49,449 nt of DNA from NCBI GenBank assembly GCA_964437735.1, contig CAYTID010000006.1, forward strand, positions 1 through 49,449. The letters are read 5' to 3'. The position numbers and the translations under genes are program-made. The notes under the pieces are model-generated. The model saw only the letters and a list, made by a program, of their open reading frames with translations. It searched no databases and was not told where the DNA came from. Source of the DNA: CAYTID01 sp964437735 (lineage in GTDB: Bacteria > Bacteroidota > Ignavibacteria > UBA10030 > BY39). Below, one piece after another: positions 32,650 to 42,152 of this stretch. The number at the start of each line of letters is the position of its first letter. The stretch's first letter is position 1.

Positions 32650-32790
32650 TTACGTCGTAAAAAGAAATTTAAAAAACATTTTAAAAATTCCTAACCTGGG
32701 AAATCCTGAAACAGTATCATACCGGTAATGTGTTTCCTTTTCAGTAAGCGGGTCTTTTTTAATGATTATAATTGTCAAAGGGTATTTCAT
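32650..32790 (-). CDS. Hypothetical 46-residue protein
   Basis: ATG at 32790, with AAGGTGA 2-3 bases before it, to TAA at 32650-32652. The peptide is MKYPLTIIIIKKDPLTEKE at the start and ends GIFKMFFKFLFTT: basic, with a hydrophobic end. It begins 8 bases after the stop of the saccharopine-dehydrogenase-like gene and would be co-transcribed. No family recognised. Confidence 0.5.
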   Translation of the reverse strand: MKYPLTIIIIKKDPLTEKETHYRYDTVSGFPRLGIFKMFFKFLFTT

Positions 32791-32798
32791 TTATCACC

Positions 32799-33941
32799 TT
32801 AAAATATATTTTTAGTTATTATGATATTTCGTTTTTGTAGTTCACCTATTAACGGAATAGCCGGTACACAAACTTCAGGCGGCATTACGCCTACGGATTT
32901 AATGTTACTTTTCAAAATCATTTCTGCAATAATTGAAGTCGGAAATGCCGTCGTCCGCATCATTGCCGAAATTCTATCTTCCGGATCATAAAAATCGATC
33001 ATTTCATAAACAAGTTTTTTTCCAACACCGTTATTTTTACCTGTAATATTTACACGCAAAAGGACAACATCCTCACCTTTCAAATTTAATTTTTTCTCTA
33101 TCATTTCTATAAAAAATTCTTTGGCGGTTTTAATGGTAGAACCGAATATAAGTGCTTCATTACTTATAAATCCTAAATCTATCAGCATTTTTATTTTTTC
33201 GCAATGTCCCTTGTAGCGGATTGTTTTATAATCCATTTTGTTTACCTTGCCCTGAAGGTAATGACACATTGTTGAGATTCCCCCGGATGTATTAAATGCT
33301 TCCAGCTCAGCATAGCCGGAATTAAAAGAAATATCTTCTAAATCTTCCATTGGATTTACTAACATGATATGGCCGTTTCGAATAACCTCTACAGGCTCAA
33401 TATATTCATTAACCAGTCCTTCGGCTGAAAAAGTGAGCTGATAATTTAACGGAGGAACAGGGTTTTGCGGTAAACCACCAACTCTTATTTGAATTTCATC
33501 AAGCATGTCAAATTCGCGAATTCCTCCCATTGCCAATATATTAGCCAATCCCGGAGCTAATCCGCAATTAGGTAGTATACATATATTTTTTTCTCTTGCC
33601 TGCTGATTCAATTGCAACTGTTTTTTAACTACATCATGATTACCGCCTAAATCGAGAAAATGTATAGAGGCTTCAATAGCTGCTTTTGTTAACGATAGAT
33701 TGTAAGTATAAGAAACTGCACTTATTGCCAGATGAGAATTTCGCATTAAATCGACAACACTCTCAAAATTATTTGCATCCAATTCGAGCGGGATTACTTT
33801 TTCACTGATCTGCCTGGCAGCAAAAGTAGCTCTGTTCAGATCAAGATCGGCTAAAATTACTTGTTGAATAAAATCAGATTTTGAAAGATCAAAAGCGATT
33901 GCGCTTCCCATCATTCCCGCTCCGATTACAAGTACATTCAT
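32799..33941 (-). CDS. Saccharopine dehydrogenase / lysine 6-dehydrogenase family protein
   Basis: 380 residues. Rossmann start VLVIGAGMMGSAIAFDL, then HLAISAVSYTYNLSLTKAAI and NCGLAPGLANILAMGG, typical of the saccharopine-dehydrogenase NADP group, which includes lysine 6-dehydrogenase and carboxynorspermidine synthase. The exact substrate cannot be set. It overlaps the upstream Ogg2-type gene by 4 bases, indicating translational coupling, though the two functions are unrelated. Confidence 0.88.
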   Translation of the reverse strand: MNVLVIGAGMMGSAIAFDLSKSDFIQQVILADLDLNRATFAARQISEKVIPLELDANNFESVVDLMRNSHLAISAVSYTYNLSLTKAAIEASIHFLDLGGNHDVVKKQLQLNQQAREKNICILPNCGLAPGLANILAMGGIREFDMLDEIQIRVGGLPQNPVPPLNYQLTFSAEGLVNEYIEPVEVIRNGHIMLVNPMEDLEDISFNSGYAELEAFNTSGGISTMCHYLQGKVNKMDYKTIRYKGHCEKIKMLIDLGFISNEALIFGSTIKTAKEFFIEMIEKKLNLKGEDVVLLRVNITGKNNGVGKKLVYEMIDFYDPEDRISAMMRTTAFPTSIIAEMILKSNIKSVGVMPPEVCVPAIPLIGELQKRNIIITKNIF

Positions 33942-34588
33942 TTAAATACCTCCCCGGTTTCCATACACCAGAATAACAGGTCCAATTCATCCATTGGTAT
34001 TTTTATCGATTCAGAAAATTCCTGAAACTTTGCTTCTATCTCATAGTATATTTTTTTTGATAAGGTTGTCGGAATTCCGTCAATCACACCAACTTTAACC
34101 AAATTTTTTAATATGTGTCTGTCGAGAATTGCAAGATTCCTGTAGCCGATATTTCTTAAAAAATGCGAAGCCTCTTTATGACCGAGTCCTTTAACATTTT
34201 TTATCAGCCATTCCCGCAAAACTATCGGCGGTAATCCATTCTGAAGTTGTTCATTAATCAATGGAAATTTGTCTTTCATATCAATAAGATTTTTTGCTTT
34301 TGTTTTGTGAAATCTGATGTAATATTCTTTGTGGTATAGAAATTTTTCCGGATTAATTTTTCGTTTATGAAATTGATTTTTTTTTAATACTCTGATGGCT
34401 TTATCAGCACTGAATGCACTCGTTTGTGGGGTCAGGAGACAATAAACAAGCTCATAAAAGTATTCCCCCGCCTTTATGTTCTGAAATTCTTGCAGCCGGT
34501 TCCTTATCGCAAATCTATACTTCCTATAATTTTTAAGAAGCGAGTCCAGTTCAGGTCGTTGTCTACAATCTATAAATTTGTCTTTCAT
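33938..34588 (-). CDS. 8-oxoguanine DNA glycosylase/AP lyase, Ogg2 type
   Basis: 216 residues. HhH-GPD fold of the archaeal/bacterial Ogg2 group: YELVYCLLTPQTSAFSADKA, the hairpin KGLGHKEASHFLRNIGY with the catalytic Lys, and the Asp in AILDRHILKNL. It excises 8-oxoguanine and nicks the abasic site. The acidic end DLLFWCMETGEVFK is characteristic. Confidence 0.92.
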   Translation of the reverse strand: MKDKFIDCRQRPELDSLLKNYRKYRFAIRNRLQEFQNIKAGEYFYELVYCLLTPQTSAFSADKAIRVLKKNQFHKRKINPEKFLYHKEYYIRFHKTKAKNLIDMKDKFPLINEQLQNGLPPIVLREWLIKNVKGLGHKEASHFLRNIGYRNLAILDRHILKNLVKVGVIDGIPTTLSKKIYYEIEAKFQEFSESIKIPMDELDLLFWCMETGEVFK

Positions 34589-34860
34589 CAGATTAAAATA
34601 TTCACAAAAACGTTAATTTTAAACAAAATATAAAGAAAATGTAGTGAAAACAAAAATTATTCAATTCCAGGGATCAATTCAGATTACCACATATAGAATT
34701 TTATTGTTTCGGGTTTCTAACCGGCTATTCGATCGCAATGCTTTACAGATACAATAAAAAAGTATTTTACTTTTTAATACCTGTTTTACCTAAAATTTTC
34801 TTCTCAACTGTTTACGGTCTGTTCCATTATATATCAGAGACATCTGAAATATTGTTTCTC

Positions 34861-35030
34861 GTGCCGATCCAAAAGATTCTCCCTAAGGGATCCCTTCGGG
34901 ACTTCGGAAAGGCATCACTTCCGCGAAGCGGTCCTTCGGACGTGACAAAGGCTCAAAGAGCGCTAATGTTTGATTTTTGAACACAACATTTCCTTTGCGG
35001 CCTTGGCGAACTTTGCGAGATGTATTGTTT
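34861..35030. repeat. Intergenic cluster of short palindromes and a CTTTGCG-type repeat
   Basis: Within the 488-bp gene-free stretch 34589-35076. Several tiny inverted repeats stand close together: GGGATCCC, TCCCTTCGGGA, CCGCGAAGCGG and GTCCTTCGGAC, with stable three- to four-base loops. They are followed at about 34993-35021 by CTTTGCGGCCTTGGCGAAC and TTTGCGAG. The rest of the stretch is AT-rich; an 80-codon frame across it looks like chance. Probably a dispersed repeat remnant. Confidence 0.5.
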
Positions 35031-35076
35031 TGAATTTTTCAGAAGTCTCTATTTGAAAAAGAGCAATCTACCAAAT

Positions 35077-35649
35077 TTAATTTTCTAACAATAGATGTAG
35101 CCAATTCTTTAACAGTTTTTCTCCTACCGTTGTCAGAATTGACTCAGGATGGAATTGGATTCCTTCAATAGGAAATGTCTTGTGGCGCACTCCCATTATA
35201 ATCCCGTCATCAGTCCGCGCAGATACTTCAAGCTCGGGAGATATTTTTTCTGTACTGATAACAAGTGAGTGGTATCTTGTCGCGGTAAAAGGATTATCAA
35301 TTCCTCCATAAATTGTTTTTCCATCGTGTCTGATCTGAGAAGTTTTTCCATGCATTAAAATATCGGCGCGGATTATATCACAGCCGTAAGCATATCCTAT
35401 CGCCTGATGACCAAGACACACTCCAAGAACAGGGATTTTGTTTCCAAATTTTTTAACAACTTCGACGGATATTCCTGCATCTTCCGGTCTTCCAGGTCCG
35501 GGTGAAATCAATATCCCCAACGGATTTAATTGTTCTATTTCATCGATTGAAATTTTATCGTTCCGGAAAACGCTTATCTCTGAGGATTGTTCGATTATCT
35601 GAACAAGATTATAAGTGAAGGAATCGTAATTGTCGATCACGATTATCAT
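35077..35649 (-). CDS. Anthranilate/aminodeoxychorismate synthase component II
   Basis: 190 residues, the glutamine amidotransferase subunit TrpG/PabA. Motifs: IDNYDSFTYNLVQ, ISPGPGRPEDAG, the nucleophile in GVCLGHQAIGYAYG and the triad His/Glu in GIQFHPESILT. It supplies ammonia to TrpE or PabB for tryptophan or folate synthesis; neither partner is in the window, so which pathway it serves (or both) is open. Starts one base after the upstream TauE/SafE gene stop. Confidence 0.93.
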   Translation of the reverse strand: MIIVIDNYDSFTYNLVQIIEQSSEISVFRNDKISIDEIEQLNPLGILISPGPGRPEDAGISVEVVKKFGNKIPVLGVCLGHQAIGYAYGCDIIRADILMHGKTSQIRHDGKTIYGGIDNPFTATRYHSLVISTEKISPELEVSARTDDGIIMGVRHKTFPIEGIQFHPESILTTVGEKLLKNWLHLLLEN

Positions 35650-35650
35650 T

Positions 35651-36424
35651 TCAGATCAAGCCAGTCCCTAAACCAAATGCAATAACAAATAGAAGTATGG
35701 AAACGATTATTTGAACGGTTTTCATTGTTATTTTCTTAACCAAACGGTTTCCGATAAACGCGCCGAGAAATGCGGAGAGGACCGCGGCAGACAAGAGCAG
35801 CAAGTTTTCCCCGATATTCACTGCGAGGAAATGAGAACTGTAAACCGTTAGGCGCGTCATATCAACAAGGCACGCAATGACAACACCTGTTCCGATGAAC
35901 CTTTCTTTTGTAAGTCCGCATTTTATTAGAAAAGCGCTTCGCAAGGCTCCCTGATGTCCTGACAGACCTCCGAAGAACCCGCTCATAAAACCGCCGATTG
36001 GGAGGTATTTTTTTTCGAATGCCATTTTTTCAAATTTAGGCAGCACCTCAAAAAGAGCAAAAAATATCATTAAGACTGCAACAATCAGTTTTACCGGCAT
36101 GACCTGTAATTCTTTGGAAAGGAATTGATAGGAAAATAATGCCTGCATGTCCGATAAAGAGATCAGAGCCCATGCGCCGATAAAGGCAGCGAGTATCGCC
36201 GGTAAACCGAAATGCAAAACAGCGGTCTTATCCGCGTGTTTTCCGAGAAGTATGAGTTTAAAAATATTATTTGCGAAATGAACAATCGCAGTCATCGCCA
36301 CCGCGACATCTAACGGAAAGAAGATCGCAAAGACCGGCATGAGCAAAGTTCCGAGACCGAAACCTGAAAACAAAGTCAGACCCGAAGTAAGAACAGCAGC
36401 AAGACAAATTATTATAAATTCCAT
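35651..36424 (-). CDS. TauE/SafE (TSUP) family permease
   Basis: 257 residues, 7-8 hydrophobic helices. Typical features: N-terminal GLTLFSGFGLGTLLMPVFAIFFP, and the half-repeat PIGGFMSGFFGGLSGHQGALRSAFL. Such proteins move sulfite, sulfoacetate or other small organic anions across the inner membrane; the substrate is unknown. Co-directional and nearly contiguous with the component II gene, without obvious functional link. Confidence 0.9.
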   Translation of the reverse strand: MEFIIICLAAVLTSGLTLFSGFGLGTLLMPVFAIFFPLDVAVAMTAIVHFANNIFKLILLGKHADKTAVLHFGLPAILAAFIGAWALISLSDMQALFSYQFLSKELQVMPVKLIVAVLMIFFALFEVLPKFEKMAFEKKYLPIGGFMSGFFGGLSGHQGALRSAFLIKCGLTKERFIGTGVVIACLVDMTRLTVYSSHFLAVNIGENLLLLSAAVLSAFLGAFIGNRLVKKITMKTVQIIVSILLFVIAFGLGTGLI

Positions 36425-36517
36425 AAATAATTTTGATTTTAATGAGTAAAAATTTAAGAATTATATTTTAAAAATCAAAAGGGTTTATATTCTTTGATGT
36501 CTTATATGAACAATTAT

Positions 36518-36549
36518 TAAAAAGACGCTGATTTATTTACTAAGCGTCT
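36518..36549 (-). terminator. Probable terminator downstream of uvrA
   Basis: Minus strand AGACGCT (36543-36549) pairs with AGCGTCT (36523-36529) around a 13-base loop and is followed by TTTTT. It lies about 140 bases past the uvrA stop. The rest of 36425-36685 is AT-rich with no feature seen. Confidence 0.6.
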
Positions 36550-36685
36550 GCTTTGGAGAGTTGTATTAACAAAGATATATTTCATCAATATCATTCACTT
36601 TAAGGCTAACAAAATATTTTGAATTGGGTATCATATCAATTTTAAAAAAAAATTTTTCAATTGATAAATATATAAATTCCCATTT

Positions 36686-39562
36686 TTACATCAGCTCATT
36701 TTTCAGATATTTCCCCGTAAAACTTAAATTATTTTTCGTTATATCTTCAGGCGTCCCTGCTGCTACAATCTTTCCTCCATTATCTCCTCCGCCAGGGCCG
36801 AGGTCAATTATCCAATCAGCGCTTTTCACAACATCCATGTTATGTTCAATGATAAGAACAGTATTTCCCTTATCAACCAGCTTGTTTAAAACATTGAGCA
36901 GCATTTGTATATCCTCAAAGTGCAAACCTGTTGTCGGTTCATCTAAAATATATAAAGTTCTACCCGTTCCAATTTTTGAAAGTTCGGTCGATAACTTAAC
37001 ACGCTGCGCTTCACCCCCTGAAAGTGTTGTCGCCTGTTGACCAATCCGAATGTATCCCATTCCGACATCAAATAGCGTTTGTAATTTCCGATCAACTTTT
37101 GGAATCTCGCTGAAAAAATTTAATGCTTCGTCAACACTCATACTTAACACATCTGCAATCGATTTGCCCTTGTACAAAACCTCAAGTGTTTCACTGTTAT
37201 ATCTTTTGCCTTTACATACTTCGCATTCAACATAAACATCAGGGAGAAAATTCATCTCGATTTTTCTTACACCGTCACCTTCGCACTCTGCACATCTTCC
37301 GCCATTAACATTGAAACTGAATCTGCCGGCTTTGTAACCTCGGATCTTTGCTTCGGGTAACTGGGTGTATAGATCGCGGATAATAGTAAACAAACCGGTA
37401 TAGGTGGCAGGATTAGACCTCGGTGTCCTTCCGATAGGATGCTGATCTATATCGATAACCTTATCAATATGTTCAAGCCCTTCAATTTTTTTATACGATA
37501 AAGGAACATCCCTTGAGTTGTAAAACTTACGTGATAAAATTCTGTATAAAGTTTCAGTAACAAGTGTCGATTTACCTGAACCGCTGACACCTGTAACGCA
37601 GACAAATTTTCCGAGGGGAATTTTCATATCGACATTGACAAGATTGTTTCCTGTGCAGCCACTCAGTTTAAGATAATTTCCATTCCCGTTCCTGCGTTTC
37701 AGAGGGACTTCAATTTTTCTCTTTCCGAAAAGATACATAGCTGTATATGAATTTCCGTCGGTGACCAACTTCTTTTTTTTGCCGAAGGTATCCGTTCCGG
37801 AAAATTCTAATTTATCCGGTTTTCCGGAAGTAACCAGATAGCCACCATGTTCACCGGCGCCCGGACCTAAATCGACTACAAAATCGGCGTTTTGTATCAT
37901 TTCTTTGTCATGCTCGACAACTATTACTGTATTTCCTAAATCTCTCAATTGTTTGAGTGAGTTGATCAGCTTTATATTGTCTCTTTGATGCAATCCTATG
38001 CTCGGCTCGTCAAGGACATACAAAACTCCCACAAGCTGAGAACCAATCTGCGTTGCGAGTCGTATTCGCTGGGCTTCACCTCCTGATAATGTCCGCGCTG
38101 CGCGGTCAAGTGTCAGATAATCGAGACCTACATTTAATAAAAAATCCAAGCGCTGAATAATTTCCTTCAATATCTGATTAGCAATTAATTTCTGACGATC
38201 GGTTAATTGAAGATTTTTAAAAAATTGTTGTGCCGCCTTCACAGATAATTTTACAATATCTGCAATATTAACAGATATCCCCGATTTTACATCGGTTAAT
38301 TTAATTGCCAAACTTTCCTGTTTTAATCTCCCTCCGTTACACGCATTACAGGAATGAACTGCCATATAAGATTCAACCCAATTTCGAATATGAGCAGATG
38401 ATGTCTCATCGTAGTAATGTTTGAGAGAAGCAAGGATTCCGTTATACCTATGTTTATAAATAGTTTTTCGTCCGCTTTTGTATGTATATTCTATTTCAAA
38501 TTTCTCATCTCCACCTCCTTCAAGAAGTATCTTCATATTATTTTTTTGTATTTCCTTGAGTGGTGTGTCGAAATCAAAATTATTTTTTTTTGCTACCGAT
38601 CGAATCTGGCTCCATATCCATGTTTGCCGTGGTTTTCCAAGAGGGGCAATTCCCTCCTGATTTATGCTTAAAGAAAGGTCAGGCATTATTAAGTCAACAT
38701 CAAGCGCTCGTTCTTCTCCAAGTCCGGTACATTTCGGACAATAACCGTATGGCGAATTGAAAGAAAATGCATTCGGCGCAGGATCTTCGTAGCTTATACC
38801 GCAATCGTTACAGGCAAAATGCACGCTGTATAGAGAATCACCTCTCTCGGAATTCACAATCACAATTCCCGACCCGAATCGTAAAGCAGTTTCAATTGAT
38901 TCGGCTACCCTGCTGCGGTTATCGCTTTGTACAATAATTCTGTCAATTACTATTTCAATATTATGAATTTTATATCTGTCGGCTTGCATCCCTTTCGTAA
39001 TCTCTTTAATGACGCCGTCAATGCGAACCCGCAGAAATCCATCTTTCACAATCTCCGCGAACAATTCACGGTAATGTCCTTTTCTCCCACGTACAACCGG
39101 CGCAAGAATTTGTATTCTGCTCGCCTCAGGTAAATTCATCACTGCATCGATTATTGCATCGGTATTCTGTCTCTCAACTTTTTTCCCGCATTGAAAACAA
39201 TGCTGGTCACCAACGCGGGCAAAGAGGAGGCGTAAATAATCGTAAATTTCTGTAACCGTTCCAACTGTTGAACGGGGATTATGAGAAACCGATTTCTGTT
39301 CAATTGAAACCGACGGACTTAAGCCCTCAATGTTATCCACATCGGGCTTCTCCATAACGCCCAGAAATTGTCGTGCATAGGCCGACAAGCTTTCAATATA
39401 ACGGCGCTGACCTTCGGCATATATCGTGTCGAATGCAAGGCTCGATTTTCCCGAACCGGACAAGCCCGTAATAACAATAAGCTTATCGCGGGGCATCTCA
39501 ACATCAATATTCTTAAGGTTGTGTACCCGCGCTCCTTTTACTATTAATTTATTATTATTCAT
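36686..39562 (-). CDS. uvrA: Excinuclease ABC subunit A
   Basis: 958 residues, full length. Damage-sensing ATPase of nucleotide excision repair. First Walker A GLSGSGKSS (33-41), zinc module CFQCGKK and further Cys pairs in ACNDCG and YCPKCTG, signature LSGGEAQRIRLATQ, second Walker A GVSGSGKSTL, CAECEGDG and CEVCKGKR, and LSGGEAQRVKLSTEL. Cytoplasmic, works with UvrB. Monocistronic as far as can be seen. Confidence 0.98.
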   Translation of the reverse strand: MNNNKLIVKGARVHNLKNIDVEMPRDKLIVITGLSGSGKSSLAFDTIYAEGQRRYIESLSAYARQFLGVMEKPDVDNIEGLSPSVSIEQKSVSHNPRSTVGTVTEIYDYLRLLFARVGDQHCFQCGKKVERQNTDAIIDAVMNLPEASRIQILAPVVRGRKGHYRELFAEIVKDGFLRVRIDGVIKEITKGMQADRYKIHNIEIVIDRIIVQSDNRSRVAESIETALRFGSGIVIVNSERGDSLYSVHFACNDCGISYEDPAPNAFSFNSPYGYCPKCTGLGEERALDVDLIMPDLSLSINQEGIAPLGKPRQTWIWSQIRSVAKKNNFDFDTPLKEIQKNNMKILLEGGGDEKFEIEYTYKSGRKTIYKHRYNGILASLKHYYDETSSAHIRNWVESYMAVHSCNACNGGRLKQESLAIKLTDVKSGISVNIADIVKLSVKAAQQFFKNLQLTDRQKLIANQILKEIIQRLDFLLNVGLDYLTLDRAARTLSGGEAQRIRLATQIGSQLVGVLYVLDEPSIGLHQRDNIKLINSLKQLRDLGNTVIVVEHDKEMIQNADFVVDLGPGAGEHGGYLVTSGKPDKLEFSGTDTFGKKKKLVTDGNSYTAMYLFGKRKIEVPLKRRNGNGNYLKLSGCTGNNLVNVDMKIPLGKFVCVTGVSGSGKSTLVTETLYRILSRKFYNSRDVPLSYKKIEGLEHIDKVIDIDQHPIGRTPRSNPATYTGLFTIIRDLYTQLPEAKIRGYKAGRFSFNVNGGRCAECEGDGVRKIEMNFLPDVYVECEVCKGKRYNSETLEVLYKGKSIADVLSMSVDEALNFFSEIPKVDRKLQTLFDVGMGYIRIGQQATTLSGGEAQRVKLSTELSKIGTGRTLYILDEPTTGLHFEDIQMLLNVLNKLVDKGNTVLIIEHNMDVVKSADWIIDLGPGGGDNGGKIVAAGTPEDITKNNLSFTGKYLKNELM

Positions 39563-39666
39563 TGTTTAAAAATATAAAATGACTTCGGGAAAAGCAAAAT
39601 TCTAAGTACTGCATTAAAATATTAATTGGAAGGATGTTCGGAGATAATTATTCAGATAACAGTTTA

Positions 39667-40584
39667 TTAACCTAATTTGTGCCTCTTACTCAAATACTGA
39701 AACAGCGCAGTATCGAATGGTGTAGAAGTATTGAGTAAAAGATATTCAATATTATTTTCCCTGCATTCTTTTTTATAAGAATCGATGAATCTACGCATCT
39801 CCTGCTGGTATGCTTTCTGCAAATGCCAGGGCTGAGTGGTAATTTCCTCCGAAGTTTCCATATCCTTAAAAATCGCATCTCCGCCAAAAGCAAAATTAAT
39901 TTCAATCGGATCGAGTATCTGAAAAACAATAACCTCGTTTTTCTTGTGACGGAAATGTTTAAAAGCGGCAGTTACTTCTTTCGGATTATCGAACAGATCG
40001 CTTAAAATAATTACCAATCCGCGTCTTTTTATCCGTTCTGCTGTTTGATGTAACGAAGCTGCTGTTCCGGTTTTGTTACTCCCTTCAGTAACCTCAAGCT
40101 GTTTTAAAATTGCTTTCAGGTACGACTTTGTTGCATGAGGAGGCATATACGTACGGATTTTTTCGTCAAACACCATCAATCCCACAGCATCGCGCTGCTG
40201 AACCATAAGATACGATAAAGCTGCCGCGATATAAGAAGCATATTCGAGTTTGGACATCCTCCCGTCGGATGAATATGCCATCGAGCGACTTGCATCAAGA
40301 ATTATATAAGACTTTAAATTTGTTTCCTCTTCAAATTGTTTGATATAATAGCGGTCGGTACGACCGAATATTTTCCAGTCAATATGTTTTGGTTCATCTC
40401 CCGGCATATATTGCCGGTGTTCCGCAAACTCAACGCTGAAACCGTGATACGGACTTTTATGAAGTCCTGTTATAAATCCCTCGACCACAAGTCTTGCGAC
40501 CAATTCCATATTTGCCAACTTAGCAACAACATCTGGTTGAAGATATTTGCGGTAATCGCCAATATTTTGCCTGGATTTTGACAA
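39667..40584 (-). CDS. DUF58 / von Willebrand-like protein
   Basis: 305 residues. The DUF58 signature region HKSPYHGFSVEFAEHRQY then MPGDEPKHIDWKIFGRTD is followed by ILDASRSMAY with a MIDAS-type DxSxS and RRGLVIILSDLF. DUF58 proteins usually accompany a MoxR AAA ATPase and vWA membrane proteins in chaperone-like complexes; those partners are not adjacent here. It lies 6 bases after a TPR lipoprotein gene. Molecular role not established. Confidence 0.9.
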   Translation of the reverse strand: MSKSRQNIGDYRKYLQPDVVAKLANMELVARLVVEGFITGLHKSPYHGFSVEFAEHRQYMPGDEPKHIDWKIFGRTDRYYIKQFEEETNLKSYIILDASRSMAYSSDGRMSKLEYASYIAAALSYLMVQQRDAVGLMVFDEKIRTYMPPHATKSYLKAILKQLEVTEGSNKTGTAASLHQTAERIKRRGLVIILSDLFDNPKEVTAAFKHFRHKKNEVIVFQILDPIEINFAFGGDAIFKDMETSEEITTQPWHLQKAYQQEMRRFIDSYKKECRENNIEYLLLNTSTPFDTALFQYLSKRHKLG

Positions 40585-40590
40585 CGGAAA

Positions 40591-41109
40591 TTATTTTTTT
40601 TCCGTTTTTAAATTTTTATCATCCTCGGAAACTATTTCAGGTTGAATTAACTCATTCAAATCCATACCTAACGTTTGGATTTCCATTTGCGCCGACGGAA
40701 CAAGCTCGTGATCCGGATATCTTTCAAGGAATTTTTCATAAGCGATTTTTGCATTCTCAAAATCGTGAAGCTGATTGTTATAAATGAATCCGATTAAAAA
40801 CATTGCCTTGGGATGCATTGAATCTTCGGTATACAAATCAGCAAATTTTTTGTATTCATTAACGGCAGATTGGTATTCCTGAAGTTCATTATTATATATT
40901 GTCGCGATCAATAATTGCGACTGAGAAGCCAAGAGACCATTCGGATAGACATCGATCAGTTTAGCAAGTTTTTCGATCGCTTGCTCATATTTACTAACGC
41001 TGATAAAGTTTTGTGCGGAATTCCATAATTCATCTTCAGATTCTTTACTGCATGAAATTAACAACACAGCCGATAATATAAATACAGCCGCCAATAATAA
41101 TTTATTCAT
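40591..41109 (-). CDS. TPR lipoprotein (BamD/YfiO-like)
   Basis: 172 residues from the ATG at 41109 (a GTG three codons earlier is possible). Lipoprotein signal with lipobox LISC, then TPR helices: YEQAIEKLAKLIDVYPNG, EYQSAVNEYKKFADLY and DFENAKIAYEKFLERYPDH. The last repeat type is common to BamD, CpoB and YbgF. It is shorter than BamD (about 245 residues), so I do not call it BamD. Acidic, disordered end. Confidence 0.8.
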   Translation of the reverse strand: MNKLLLAAVFILSAVLLISCSKESEDELWNSAQNFISVSKYEQAIEKLAKLIDVYPNGLLASQSQLLIATIYNNELQEYQSAVNEYKKFADLYTEDSMHPKAMFLIGFIYNNQLHDFENAKIAYEKFLERYPDHELVPSAQMEIQTLGMDLNELIQPEIVSEDDKNLKTEKK

Positions 41110-41145
41110 TTTTTTCACTCTTTATTAATTATTAAGATTAGTTAC

Positions 41146-42051
41146 TTATACTTCGATAAATGGTTTACTCATATTTGAATTGATATAAGCTCTTGCCATT
41201 CGCGGGGTGTTGAAAGCAATTCCAAACTCCCCATTTTTATTCAATACGATTACGCCTCCAAATCCGTCTGCCTTTTCTGATAAAATTTGAATTCCTTTTT
41301 CGGCAGCAGATTGTGGATTACCTTTATTAAAATCCATTAAATCTATAACCGTTTTTGCCATTACAACTTTTATCATCGCTTCACCCCATCCTGTAGTTGA
41401 AACTCCGCCGATAGAATTATCGGCATAGGTACCGCATCCAATCAAAGGAGAATCGCCGACCCTTCCGGGAAATTTGTTAAACGTCCCTCCTGTCGAGGTT
41501 CCCGCACTGATATTTCCCTCAGAGTCCATTGCTACCGCTCCGACAGTATCGGATGGTTTATGTAGTTTGAACGCATCTTTCGTCGAATAATTTTTATTTT
41601 CTTTTACATTTTTCCATTTCAAAATTTCCCTCTCTACAATCAAATCATCAGGCGAGCAAAGATTGATTCCGTGTTCTTTGGCAAATTTTTCAGCGCCGCT
41701 ACCTACCAGAAATATGTGCTCGCTTTCGTCCATGATTTTTCTGCATAGTGAAATAGGGTTTTTCACATATTTTACTGCACCGACTGATCCGCAGCGGAAA
41801 GTTTTTCCGTTCATTATGCTGGCATCCAGCTCAATCTCACCTTCGGCATTCATATGTGAGCCCCGTCCGGCATCGAAAGTAATGTCATCTTCCAAATAAT
41901 TTATTGTTTTCTCAACGGCTTCAACAGCAGTTCCACCGTTTTGTAGAATTTCCCAGCCGATTCGAAGCGCTTTGCTTACACCTTGCTTGTGAGCTTCTAT
42001 TAAATCCGAAGGAATATCCCAAGCGCCGCCGTGAACTATAAAAGATATCAT
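41146..42051 (-). CDS. Isoaspartyl peptidase / L-asparaginase (Ntn hydrolase)
   Basis: 301 residues. An autocleaving threonine hydrolase: HGGAWDIP at the start, DAGRGSHMNAEGEIELDASIM, the nucleophile Thr in DTVGAVAMDSEGNISAGTST followed by GGTFNKFPGRVGDSPLIG. Removes isoaspartyl dipeptides and/or hydrolyses asparagine in the cytoplasm. The proenzyme should split just before the Thr of DTVGAVA into alpha and beta chains. Confidence 0.94.
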   Translation of the reverse strand: MISFIVHGGAWDIPSDLIEAHKQGVSKALRIGWEILQNGGTAVEAVEKTINYLEDDITFDAGRGSHMNAEGEIELDASIMNGKTFRCGSVGAVKYVKNPISLCRKIMDESEHIFLVGSGAEKFAKEHGINLCSPDDLIVEREILKWKNVKENKNYSTKDAFKLHKPSDTVGAVAMDSEGNISAGTSTGGTFNKFPGRVGDSPLIGCGTYADNSIGGVSTTGWGEAMIKVVMAKTVIDLMDFNKGNPQSAAEKGIQILSEKADGFGGVIVLNKNGEFGIAFNTPRMARAYINSNMSKPFIEV

Positions 42052-42152
42052 ATTTTATAATTTCTTGAATTTTGATTGAAATTTACAAAAAAATATCTCT
42101 AGAATCAATTTGAAATCGATTTAATGAACCTTTGGATTAGATTGTCAATCTA

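Noticed and set aside
34738..34980. 80-codon plus-strand frame
   Set aside because: It spans an AT-rich stretch and the palindrome cluster, has no ribosome site, and its second half is palindromic repeat; looks like chance.
36560..36640. Short minus-strand frame of about 22 codons between uvrA and its terminator
   Set aside because: No ribosome site and no recognisable feature; probably untranslated trailer.
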